Shown in pieces: positions 1 to 9,814 of a stretch of DNA of 64,000 nt. Made by a program: the position numbers and the translations under genes. The DNA is taken from assembly GCA_036946405.1 (NCBI GenBank), contig JAQIJC010000001.1, positions 3,175,501-3,239,500 of the forward strand. Reading direction: 5' to 3'. The stretch's first letter is position 1. Every line of letters starts with the position of its first letter. The notes beneath the pieces are model-generated. The model was not told the origin of the DNA. It made no database searches and saw nothing but the letters and a program-made list of their open reading frames with translations. The stretch comes from Sphingomonas phyllosphaerae (GTDB taxonomy: Bacteria; Pseudomonadota; Alphaproteobacteria; Sphingomonadales; Sphingomonadaceae).

Positions 1-13
1 TCGGCAACGAACG

Positions 14-1282
14 TCATCCCAGCCCCACAACAAACCGCTTGAACAGATAGAAACTATCCTGCGGCCCCGGGCTCGCCTCGGGGTGATACTGCACCGAAAA
101 CGCCGGCCGGTCGGTCAGCTCCAGCCCCGCGTTCGACCCGTCGAACAGCGACACATGCGTCTCGCGCGCGTTCGCGGGCAGCGAGTCGCGCTCGACCGCA
201 AAGCCGTGGTTCATGCTGGTGATCTCGACCGCGCCGTCGTCGACGCGCTTGACCGGATGGTTCGCGCCGCGATGCCCCTGGAACATCTTGGTCGTCCGCG
301 CGCCCACCGCCAGCGCCAGCAACTGATGCCCGAGGCAGATGCCGAACAGCGGCTTGCCCGTCTCCAGCAACTGCCGGATCACCGGCACCGCATATTCCCC
401 GGTCGCTGCGGGATCGCCGGGGCCGTTCGACAGGAAGATGCCGTCCGGGTTCAGCGCCATGATCTCGTCGAACGTCGCATTCGCCGGTACGACCGATACC
501 TTCGCCCCGGCTTGGACCAGATTGCGGAAGATGTTGAACTTACTGCCATAGTCGATCGCGACGACGTGCGGACGCTCGCGCGCAGCAAGCCCCTCCCCTT
601 CAGGGGAGGGGTTGGGGGTGGGGGAGGTCTCATCGAAACCGACTCCAGACTGCCCCACCCCAACCCCTCCCCCGAGGGGGAAGGGCTTTTCAAGGTCATA
701 GCCGAAGCCGAGCTTCCAGATGCCGCCCGCCCACGTCCCGTGCGTCTCGCGGGTCACGTCCTTGGCGAGGTCCATGCCCTCGAGCCCCGGCCAGCCGCGC
801 GCCATCTGGAGCAAGGCGTCGAGGTCGAACTCCCCGGTCGGCGAATGCGCCACCACGCCGTTCGGCGCGCCGCCCGAGCGGATGCGTCGCGTCAGCGCGC
901 GCGTGTCGATGCCGGCCAGCCCGATGCGCGTGTGCCGCTTCATCCAGCCGTCGAGATTCTCCATCGCGCGGAAATTGCTGGGCGCGGTCGGGTCTTCGCG
1001 GACGATCATGCCGAGCGCGTGCGGATTGTCCGCCTCGACGTCGTCGGGGTTCGCGCCGACGTTGCCGATGTGCGGGAAGGTGAAGGTGATGATCTGCCCC
1101 GCGAACGACGGGTCGGTCATGATCTCCTGATAGCCGGTCATCGCGGTGTGGAAGCACACCTCACCGACCGCGGCGCCCTCCGCGCCGAAGCCGCGCCCCC
1201 ACGCGACCTCTCCATTGGCCAGAACGAGGACGCCGGTGGCGCCTTCGGGCATGGGGGCGTGCGGAAACTCAGGCTCGGCCAT
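14..1282 (-). CDS. carA: carbamoyl-phosphate synthase small (glutaminase) subunit
   Basis: Releases ammonia from glutamine for the large subunit CarB in arginine and pyrimidine synthesis; cytoplasmic. The N-terminal CarA domain (residues ~10-190, with TGYQEIMTDPSF) is followed by a class I glutamine amidotransferase domain. That domain carries the nucleophile Cys in GICLGHQ (~residue 312) and the His/Glu pair in HPEASPGP near the C-terminus. At 422 aa it is about 40 aa longer than E. coli CarA. Most of the excess is residues 200-231, encoded by a palindromic repeat (590-685) lying in the linker before HVVAIDYGSKFNI. The frame stays open through the repeat. The start is the ATG at 1282, with AAGGAG about 12 nt upstream. 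carB is not in the window. The family call is firm; only the effect of the insert is uncertain. Confidence 0.96.
   Translation of the reverse strand: MAEPEFPHAPMPEGATGVLVLANGEVAWGRGFGAEGAAVGEVCFHTAMTGYQEIMTDPSFAGQIITFTFPHIGNVGANPDDVEADNPHALGMIVREDPTAPSNFRAMENLDGWMKRHTRIGLAGIDTRALTRRIRSGGAPNGVVAHSPTGEFDLDALLQMARGWPGLEGMDLAKDVTRETHGTWAGGIWKLGFGYDLEKPFPLGGGVGVGQSGVGFDETSPTPNPSPEGEGLAARERPHVVAIDYGSKFNIFRNLVQAGAKVSVVPANATFDEIMALNPDGIFLSNGPGDPAATGEYAVPVIRQLLETGKPLFGICLGHQLLALAVGARTTKMFQGHRGANHPVKRVDDGAVEITSMNHGFAVERDSLPANARETHVSLFDGSNAGLELTDRPAFSVQYHPEASPGPQDSFYLFKRFVVGLG
590..685. repeat. family A paired palindromic repeat, in frame inside carA
   Basis: Two inverted arms (590-627 and 651-685) flank a ~23-bp centre. 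Each arm is itself a small hairpin (CCCCTCCCC-ttca-GGGGAGGGG on the left) with a G-rich tail (TTGGGGG) facing inward. The element is 96 bp, exactly 32 codons, and adds a Gly/Pro/Ser-rich stretch to CarA. The same architecture recurs at 1841-2244 and 38194-38322. Confidence 0.85.
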
Positions 1283-1377
1283 GATGGGCGGGCACTCCTT
1301 GAAAGGGTCGGCAATGTCGCTAAGCCCCGCCCGCTAGAGACGCATCGGCGATGCGTCAATCTGTTAAGGACGAGTAG

Positions 1378-1833
1378 ATGATTCGCGACGACATCAAGGC
1401 AGCGCAGATCGCGGCGATGAAGGCCGGCGACAAGGAAGCGCGCGGCGCTATCGGCTTGATTCAGGCGGCGATCAAGAATCGCGACATCGAGGCGCGCACC
1501 GGATCGGCGCCGGCGGACGACGATGCGCTGGTGATCGAGGTCCTGCAGAAAATGGTGAAGCAGCGCCGCGAATCGATCGCGATGTACGAACAGGGCGGCC
1601 GCGCCGAACTCGCCGCCGCCGAGGCCGCCGAGGTCGCGGTGATCGAGCGCTACCTCCCCGCGCAGATGAGCGAGGACGAGACGAAGGCGGCGATCGAGTC
1701 GATCAAGGACGATCTCGGCGCGAGCGGCATGAAGGACATGGGCCGCGTGATGGCCGAACTGAAGGCCCGCCACGCCACGACGCTCGACATGAGCAAGGCG
1801 AGCGGGCTGGTGAAGGCGGCGTTGGCAGGGTGA
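1378..1833 (+). CDS. GatB/YqeY domain protein
   Basis: A 151-aa protein matching the YqeY family, which resembles the C-terminal tRNA-binding tail of GatB. Typical segments are RDDIKAAQIAAMKAGDK at the N-terminus, a central QKMVKQRRESIAMYEQGGR and the ERYLPAQMS motif. It lies directly upstream of dnaG, a common arrangement in alphaproteobacteria. The ATG at 1378 is preceded by AAGGACGAGTAG, a usable ribosome-binding site. The cellular role of free-standing YqeY proteins is not settled. The open frame ends 7 bp before the left DUF559 cassette repeat. Confidence 0.92.
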   Translation: MIRDDIKAAQIAAMKAGDKEARGAIGLIQAAIKNRDIEARTGSAPADDDALVIEVLQKMVKQRRESIAMYEQGGRAELAAAEAAEVAVIERYLPAQMSEDETKAAIESIKDDLGASGMKDMGRVMAELKARHATTLDMSKASGLVKAALAG

Positions 1834-1840
1834 CCAAATC

Positions 1841-1874
1841 TCCCCTCCCGCTTGCGGGAGGGGTTGGGGGAGGG
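1841..1874. repeat. left inverted repeat of DUF559 cassette (family A)
   Basis: A 34-bp unit made of the hairpin CCCCTCCC-gcttgc-GGGAGGGG and the tail TTGGGGGAGGG pointing toward the DUF559 gene. It matches the reverse complement of 2211-2244 at 33 of 34 positions. Confidence 0.9.
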
Positions 1875-1877
1875 CAG

Positions 1878-2252
1878 ATGGAGCAACGGACAAAGGCGCA
1901 ACAGCTTCGCCGTGCCCCAACGCCGGCCGAACGCCTGCTGTGGCAGCACCTCTCTGCCAGAAAGGTTGCAGGCACGCGCTTCAACCGCCAAGTGCCGGTT
2001 GGACCATATATCTGCGACTTCGTGGCGCGGTCGGTCAGGCTCGTTATCGAGGTGGATGGCGGGCAGCATGGATGGCAGGATGATAAAGACGCGACTCGGA
2101 CGCGCTTTCTAGAAGGTCTTGGTTACACAGTGATACGCTTCTGGAACCACGACGTGACGGAACGAACCGAAGGCGTGGTGGAGCGTATCGAGGCCGCGCT
2201 GGCGACCCTTCCCTCCCCCAACCCTTCCCGCAAGCGGGAGGGGAGCGCATGA
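1878..2252 (+). CDS. DUF559 (Vsr-like fold) endonuclease-domain protein
   Basis: A 124-aa protein of the DUF559 family, relatives of very-short-patch-repair and PD-(D/E)XK nucleases. The core motifs are visible: Asp47 in YICDF, then Glu58 and Asp60 in VIEVDGGQH, His64, and the C-terminal GYTVIRFWNHDV. No substrate is known for this family. The frame is open from 1830, but the ATG at 1878 is preferred because earlier codons are repeat sequence. The last ~13 residues (LPSPNPSRKREG...) are also encoded by the right repeat, and the stop overlaps the dnaG start (ATGA). The gene separates yqeY from dnaG, which are usually neighbours, and is bounded by near-perfect inverted repeats. It therefore looks like an inserted cassette. 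Nuclease activity is inferred from the fold only. Confidence 0.85.
   Translation: MEQRTKAQQLRRAPTPAERLLWQHLSARKVAGTRFNRQVPVGPYICDFVARSVRLVIEVDGGQHGWQDDKDATRTRFLEGLGYTVIRFWNHDVTERTEGVVERIEAALATLPSPNPSRKREGSA
2211..2244. repeat. right inverted repeat of DUF559 cassette (family A)
   Basis: Inverted partner of 1841-1874 with one mismatch. It encodes the C-terminal residues of the DUF559 protein. Its outer edge (GGAGGGGA) lies 4 nt before the dnaG ATG at 2249, so it doubles as the dnaG ribosome-binding site. Confidence 0.9.
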
Positions 2253-4143
2253 GCCTCACCCCCGCCTTCCTCGACGAACTTCGCGCGCGCACCTCGCTGA
2301 CCGCGCTCGTCGGCAAGACGGTGAAGCTCACCCGCGCCGGCCGCGAGTCGAAGGGCTGCTGCCCGTTCCACAACGAGAAGACGCCCAGCTTCTACGTCAA
2401 CGACGACAAGGGCTTCTATCATTGCTTCGGCTGCTCGGCGCATGGCGATGCGATTCGCTGGCTGACCGATCATCAGGGCCTGCCGTTCATGGACGCGGTG
2501 AAGGAACTCGCCGCCGCGGCCGGCATGGAGGTACCCGCCCCCGACGCGCGCGCCGCGCAGCGCGCCGAAAAGGCCAAGTCACTCCACGACGTCATGCAGG
2601 CCGCCGCCGACTGGTTCACGCAGCAACTCGGCGGGATCGACGGCGCGGAGGCGCGCGCCTTGCTCGAACGCCGCGGGATCAAGGACGCGACGCGCAAGGC
2701 GTTCGGCTTCGGCTATGCCCCGGATGCGCGTGGCCGGCTGCGCACCGCGCTCAAGGACTTCGGCGACGAGATGCTCGTCGAGGCCGGTCTGCTGATCCAG
2801 GTCGAGGGCAAGGAGCCCTATGACCGCTTCCGCGGCCGGCTGATGATCCCGATCCGCGACCCGCGCGAGCGCGTGATCGCGTTCGGCGGGCGGATCATCG
2901 GCGAGGGCGAGCCGAAATATCTCAACTCGCCCGACACCCCGCTCTTCGACAAGGGGCGCACGCTCTACAATCTCGATCGTGCGCTGCCCGCCGCGCGCAA
3001 GACCGCGCGGCTGTTCGTGGTCGAAGGCTATATGGACGCGATCGCGCTCGCGCAGGGCGGGATCGGCGAGACCGTCGCCCCGCTCGGCACCGCGCTGACC
3101 GAGCAGCAGCTTGAGCGGCTATGGCGCGTCGTCGACGTGCCGGTGCTGTGCTTCGACGGCGACAAGCCCGGGCAGAAGGCCGCGATCCGCGCCGCGCACC
3201 GCGCGCTGCCGATGCTCGCGCCCGGCCGCAGCCTCGGCTTTGCGACGCTCCCAGAGGGACAGGACCCGGACGACCTGATGCGCGCGAAGGGCGCGCAGGG
3301 GTTCGAGGCGCTGGTGCGCGAGGCGGAGCCGCTCGTCGATCGCCTGTGGAAGCACGAACTCGCCGCCGAGCCGCTCGATACACCCGAGCAGCGCGCCGGG
3401 CTGAGGAAGCGGCTGAACGATCTTGCCGAGACGATCGCCGACCCGTCGGTGAAGGCAGAGTACAAGGCCGAGTTCCGCAACCGCTTCGACGAGCGGTTCG
3501 CGCGCCAGCGCCAGCCGTTCCAGCAGCGCCAGCCTTTCTACCCGATGGGGCAGCGTAAGCCCGGCCAGAAATGGTCGCCGCCCCCGCCCCCGGTCACCGA
3601 GGACGCCAAGAAAGTCGGGGCGGCCGGCAATATCGACCGCGTGCTCGCCAAGGCGGTGCTTGCCGGATTGATCCGCCATCCCGCGGAGATCGCGCGGCAT
3701 ATGGAGGTGCTGGGCAGCCTCAAGCTCGCCGACGGCGCGCTTGGACGGTTGTTCGAGGCGGTCGTCGACGTCGCGCTGGAGGACCGCCGCGCTGCGCCGC
3801 TTGATAGCGGCGGGCTCGTCACCATATTGGCGCGGTCCGGTTTCGAGGCGATCGCCCACGATCTCCTGCGAGCCGATACGATGCCCTATTCGTTTACCCG
3901 CGCCGGCGGCGACGAGAAACAGGCGCGCGAGGACCTCGACGAGGCGATTGCGGTGCTGATCGCGCGGCCGGAGGTGGATGCAGCGCTCGCCGAAGCAACC
4001 TCGGCGATGCAGACGCATTTGACCGCCGAAGCGTTCGAACGACAGGTGGCATTGGTGAACGAACAGCGTGCGCTCGACGAGCGGCTTGCAAATCTGGTGC
4101 AGGCAAACGAAGACGCCCGCGCGCTTGGACCCGAGGACGATTG

Positions 4144-4144
<1 letters not shown>
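2249..4144 (+). CDS. dnaG: DNA primase
   Basis: Synthesises RNA primers for chromosome replication with the DnaB helicase. The N-terminal CHC2 zinc-binding domain has Cys38, His41, Cys59 and Cys62 ([11 protein letters not shown] then HCFGC). The TOPRIM catalytic core shows [11 protein letters not shown] (~residue 257) and [11 protein letters not shown] (~residue 300). A Pro-rich linker (~residues 430-450) leads to the C-terminal DnaB-interaction region. At 631 aa its length is normal. The start at 2249 overlaps the DUF559 stop, and its Shine-Dalgarno sequence lies in the repeat. The stop overlaps the rpoD start (TGATG), indicating translational coupling in the macromolecular synthesis operon. 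Confidence 0.98.
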
Positions 4145-6171
<2,027 letters not shown>

Positions 6172-6179
6172 GCTGTGGT

Positions 6180-6203
6180 GGAGAGCGGATGTTCCCGCTC
6201 TCC
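6180..6203 (+). terminator. hairpin downstream of rpoD
   Basis: A 9-bp stem (GGAGAGCGG / CCGCTCTCC) with a 6-nt loop, starting 8 nt after the rpoD stop. There is no clear U-tract, so it is a terminator-like or transcript-stabilising hairpin. The following ~145 bp up to the next gene show no other structure I can name. Confidence 0.5.
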
Positions 6204-6348
6204 ATCCTCGTCAATCTGGGTCACAAAGTGCCGCGGGTCGACTGGACCATCTCCGTCGTAAACCGCCTCTTCACACCCCCGCTCTATCCTCATCGCCAAC
6301 CACCGGGCCACTGCCGGCACGGAGGGCACGCATCGAGCGGAGGAAAGC

Positions 6349-7008
6349 GTGACCATCGCCATCGACAAGCAGCCGAAAGGCTGCGCCGGCACGATCCTTG
6401 CGATGGTCGCGAGCGACGGCACCGCGACGGCGCCCTATGCCGCCGCGCTGATGCAGCCGGCTGCGACGCTGCGCGACATCGCCGATGCGATCCATGCGCT
6501 GTGCGTCATCCACGGCACCTTTCCAGGCATCGTCGACCATGCCCGTAACGGTTGCGCCGACCCGTTCGCGCGCGGGTGGCTGGAACAAGCGGCGGTGGCG
6601 GTTAGCGGCGAACGCGCGTTGCTCGTGCGGCTGACCGCGGCTGTCGGGCCGCTTCCCTCGACGCCGGGACAGGCCGCCTCGCAGACGGCGATCCTCGGGC
6701 AACGCAATGCGCTGGAAATGTTGTCGCGCTCCGATCGCGCCGGCTGTGCGACCGGCACCGCGATCGCCTTCGTGCTCGATTGGTGTGCGGTGCGCGGCGT
6801 GCTCGACAGCTGCGCGCGCCGCATGGCGCTGCCGGTCGGCGAGCCGTTCACTGCCGCTGCCAATCAGGCGATCGCCTTGCTCAAGACCATCGAGGCCACC
6901 GCCTCGGTCGAGCGCGCGATGGCGTTTGGCGCGCAGCAGATGCTCGCGCAGCACCGCGGGCTGTGGCACTTGCTCGAAGCACGTGCCGCCGCGCGGCGAG
7001 GCATGTAG
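6349..7008 (+). CDS. conserved hypothetical protein
   Basis: A 219-aa protein I cannot assign with certainty. It is alanine-rich, predicted mostly helical, and has no signal peptide or clear membrane segment. It starts at a GTG with GGAGGAAA just upstream, a strong ribosome-binding site. Several cysteines are spread through it (for example DRAGCATG, DWCAVRG, DSCARR) but form no recognised metal motif. It may belong to one of the sphingomonad-restricted DUF families. It precedes the moxR gene by 72 bp on the same strand. Function is unknown. Confidence 0.7.
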   Translation: MTIAIDKQPKGCAGTILAMVASDGTATAPYAAALMQPAATLRDIADAIHALCVIHGTFPGIVDHARNGCADPFARGWLEQAAVAVSGERALLVRLTAAVGPLPSTPGQAASQTAILGQRNALEMLSRSDRAGCATGTAIAFVLDWCAVRGVLDSCARRMALPVGEPFTAAANQAIALLKTIEATASVERAMAFGAQQMLAQHRGLWHLLEARAAARRGM

Positions 7009-7080
7009 CGCTTCGCCGCTTGCGCGTCCGCGCGCTGCCGTTATCCCATACCCGATCTTCGATGAGGAACGGGTTGAGCG

Positions 7081-7932
7081 ATGCAGCGCTTCGAGGGCAC
7101 GCAGGATTATGTCGCGACCGACGATCTGAAAGTCGCGGTCAACGCCGCGGTCGCGTTGCGACGGCCGTTGCTCGTCAAAGGCGAACCGGGCACCGGCAAG
7201 ACCGTCCTCGCGCAGGAAATCGCGCGCGCGGTCGGCGCCGAATTGATCGAGTGGAACGTCAAGTCCACCACCAAGGCACAACAAGGCCTCTACGAATATG
7301 ACGCGGTGGCCCGGCTGCGCGACGGGCAATTGGGCGACCCGCGCGTCCACGACATCGCCAATTACATCCGTCGCGGCAAATTATGGGAGGCGTTCACCCG
7401 CCCCACCCCGCCGGTGCTGCTGATCGACGAGATCGACAAGGCCGACATCGAATTTCCCAACGATCTGTTGCAGGAACTCGATCGGATGGAATTCCACGTC
7501 TACGAAACCGGCGAGACGGTGCGCGCCGCGCAACGCCCGATCGTCGTCATCACCTCGAACAACGAAAAGGAACTGCCCGACGCGTTCCTGCGCCGCTGCT
7601 TCTTCCACTATATCCGCTTCCCGGATCGCGAAACGATGCAGGCGATCGTCGACGTCCATTTCCCCGGCATCCAGAAGCTGCTCGTCGGCCGCGCGCTCGA
7701 TATCTTCTACGAGGTGCGCGAGGTGCCCGGGCTCAAGAAGAAGCCTTCCACCAGCGAGTTGCTCGACTGGCTCAAGCTGCTGCTCCACGAGGACATGCCG
7801 CTCGACGTCCTCCAGAACCGCGATCCCACCAAGGCGATTCCGCCGCTGCACGGTGCGCTGCTCAAGAACGAGCAGGACGTGATGCTGTTCGAGCGGCTGG
7901 CGTTCATGGCGCGCCGGGGCTCTCGCGGCTGA
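7081..7932 (+). CDS. MoxR-family AAA+ ATPase
   Basis: A 283-aa AAA+ ATPase of the MoxR class, chaperone-like proteins that act with VWA-domain partners to mature or insert cofactors into target enzymes. Walker A is GEPGTGKT (~residues 37-44), Walker B LLIDEIDKA (~residues 113-121), sensor 1 is in TSNNEKELPDAF, and the arginine-finger region is FLRRCFF. The stop overlaps the ATG of the VWA gene (TGATG), so the pair is translationally coupled. The client enzyme is not evident in the neighbourhood. Confidence 0.93.
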   Translation: MQRFEGTQDYVATDDLKVAVNAAVALRRPLLVKGEPGTGKTVLAQEIARAVGAELIEWNVKSTTKAQQGLYEYDAVARLRDGQLGDPRVHDIANYIRRGKLWEAFTRPTPPVLLIDEIDKADIEFPNDLLQELDRMEFHVYETGETVRAAQRPIVVITSNNEKELPDAFLRRCFFHYIRFPDRETMQAIVDVHFPGIQKLLVGRALDIFYEVREVPGLKKKPSTSELLDWLKLLLHEDMPLDVLQNRDPTKAIPPLHGALLKNEQDVMLFERLAFMARRGSRG

Positions 7933-9110
7933 TGTTCCTCGGCTTCCTCGACCAGCTGCGCGCCGCCGGCATCCCGGCGGGGATGAAGGAGCATCTGCTG
8001 CTGCTCGAGGCGCTGCAGGCCGAGGTGATCGAGCGCAGCCCCGAGCAATTCTACCATCTGTCGCGCGCGATCTACGTCAAGGACGAGGGTCTGTACGACC
8101 GCTTCGATCGCGTGTTCGCACAGGTATTCAACGGGCTGGAGACGAGCTTCGCCGAAGCCGGCGCGGCGATCCCCGACGAATGGCTTAAGGCGATCGCCGA
8201 ACGCTATCTGACGCCGGAAGAGATGGCGAAGATCACTGCGCTCGGCTCGTGGGACGAGATCATGGACACGCTCCGCCAGCGGCTGGAGGAGCAGCACGCG
8301 CGGCACCAGGGCGGTTCGAAGTGGATCGGCACCGGCGGCACCAGCCCGTTCGGCAACGGCGGCTACAATCCCGCCGGGGTGCGGATCGGCGGCGAGTCAC
8401 ACCATCGCCGCGCGATCAAGGTCTGGGAGCAGCGCGAATTCCGCGACCTCGACAACAGCCGCGAATTGGGCACGCGCAACATCAAGGTCGCGCTGCGCCG
8501 GCTGCGTCGCTTCGCCCGCGAGGGCGCGGCGGACGAACTCGACATCGAAGCGACCATCGCCGGCACCGCGCGGCGCGGCTGGCTCGCCGTCGCCATGCGA
8601 CCTGAACGGCGCAACGCGGTAAAGCTGTTGCTCTTCCTCGACGTCGGCGGGTCGATGGATCCCTATGTCCGACTGTGCGAGGATCTGTTCTCGGCCGCCA
8701 CCGCCGAGTTCCGGCACCTCGAATTCTTCTACTTTCACAATTGCCCGTACGAGGGCGTGTGGAAGGACAACCGCCGCCGCTTTCAGGAGCGCACACCGCT
8801 CTGGGACGTACTCCACCGCTTCGGGCACGATCACAAGCTGGTGCTGGTGGGCGATGCGTCGATGAGCCCGTATGAGATCACGCAACCCGGCGGATCGGTC
8901 GAGCATATGAACGATGAGCCCGGCGCGGTGTGGATGCAGCGGCTGACCGCCACCTATCCGGCCGCGGCGTGGCTCAACCCGCTACCGGAAGCGCATTGGG
9001 ACTATACCGCCTCGGTCGGCATGATCCGGGAGCTGATGGGTGGCCGCATGTATTCGTTGACGCTGGACGGGCTCGATGCGGCAATGCGCGAGCTAACCCG
9101 CAAGCGCTGA
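7932..9110 (+). CDS. VWA domain protein, CoxE-like partner of MoxR
   Basis: A 392-aa cytosolic protein. The N-terminal helical part is followed by a linker rich in Gly/Asn (GTGGTSPFGNGGYNPAG, ~residues 135-152) and a C-terminal von Willebrand A domain. The MIDAS motif reads LDVGGSMDPY, so the usual DxSxS is DxGxS. The rest of the domain (YFHNCPYEGVW, LVLVGDASMSPYE) matches the CoxE/YeaD-type VWA proteins paired with MoxR ATPases. It overlaps moxR by one base. It probably acts as the substrate-recognition arm of the ATPase; the target is unknown. Confidence 0.88.
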   Translation: MFLGFLDQLRAAGIPAGMKEHLLLLEALQAEVIERSPEQFYHLSRAIYVKDEGLYDRFDRVFAQVFNGLETSFAEAGAAIPDEWLKAIAERYLTPEEMAKITALGSWDEIMDTLRQRLEEQHARHQGGSKWIGTGGTSPFGNGGYNPAGVRIGGESHHRRAIKVWEQREFRDLDNSRELGTRNIKVALRRLRRFAREGAADELDIEATIAGTARRGWLAVAMRPERRNAVKLLLFLDVGGSMDPYVRLCEDLFSAATAEFRHLEFFYFHNCPYEGVWKDNRRRFQERTPLWDVLHRFGHDHKLVLVGDASMSPYEITQPGGSVEHMNDEPGAVWMQRLTATYPAAAWLNPLPEAHWDYTASVGMIRELMGGRMYSLTLDGLDAAMRELTRKR

Positions 9111-9228
9111 ACGGTTGCGCTTCACGCACCCACGATCGCGCAGGTTGCAATTGCTGCAACACGCTTCCTTCACCAAATGGCTGGCACACGCTGCGCCGCA
9201 GCAAACCAGCATTTTTTGTGAGGCCGTG

Positions 9229-9324
9229 ATGCTCTACCTCGTCTATCTGATCGCCCAGTACCGTAACCAGACCCGCGCGCGCGCCATGCCCGCCAATGAC
9301 ACCGACGTTCGTCGCGCTGCCTGA
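9229..9324 (+). CDS. possible small protein
   Basis: A possible 31-aa protein starting MLYLVYLIAQYRNQTRARA: a short hydrophobic N-terminus followed by a basic tail. GTGAGG lies just upstream of the ATG. No family is recognised. It sits alone in the ~230-bp gap between the VWA gene and the convergent secreted-protein gene. It may be a genuine microprotein or chance. Confidence 0.3.
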   Translation: MLYLVYLIAQYRNQTRARAMPANDTDVRRAA

Positions 9325-9342
9325 TCCGCGACCGCGCAGCGC

Positions 9343-9741
9343 CTATTTGGCGGTGCTGCGCACATAAGGCGTGAAGTTGCCGAGCAGCAGCGACGCCTTC
9401 GGAATGCGCGACATACGGTTGAGCGGTCGCACCTGATCGTTGCGGCACAATTGCCCGCCGAACGGCTCGGTAATCAGGATATCGTCATCGTCGAGCGTCT
9501 CGGCACGCGCCCGCGGTACGTTGACGTAGATGCGCGAGCCGATCCGCCACGCGAGCGCGCGCTCCGAGATGATCTGTACCGAGCCGAGATCGGTCGGGCT
9601 GACCGGGATGCAGCGTACCGGCGCCTCCGCCACCCTCCCTTTCAGCAATCTGGCGAGATCCTCATCGGGGGTCGACCGCGCGGCCTGCACGGGGGCGGCA
9701 AGGGCGGCGACCAGCGCCGCGGCGACGATCCGTTTCTTCAT
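9343..9741 (-). CDS. exported hypothetical protein
   Basis: A 132-aa protein with a clear signal peptide (MKKRIVAAALVAALAAPVQA). The mature part has two cysteines (PVRCIPV, GQLCRND) that could pair in the periplasm. The frame is open further upstream, but AGGAGG 6 nt before the ATG at 9741 fixes the start. Similar small secreted proteins are frequent in sphingomonads; I cannot give a function. It is divergent from the mfd-like gene, with 73 bp between starts. Confidence 0.75.
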   Translation of the reverse strand: MKKRIVAAALVAALAAPVQAARSTPDEDLARLLKGRVAEAPVRCIPVSPTDLGSVQIISERALAWRIGSRIYVNVPRARAETLDDDDILITEPFGGQLCRNDQVRPLNRMSRIPKASLLLGNFTPYVRSTAK

Positions 9742-9814
9742 GGAACCCTCCTGACACATATTGGCTGAACCAGCGCTGACCCTTGTCGATCCACGGCTGA
9801 TCTGAAGCAAGCGG

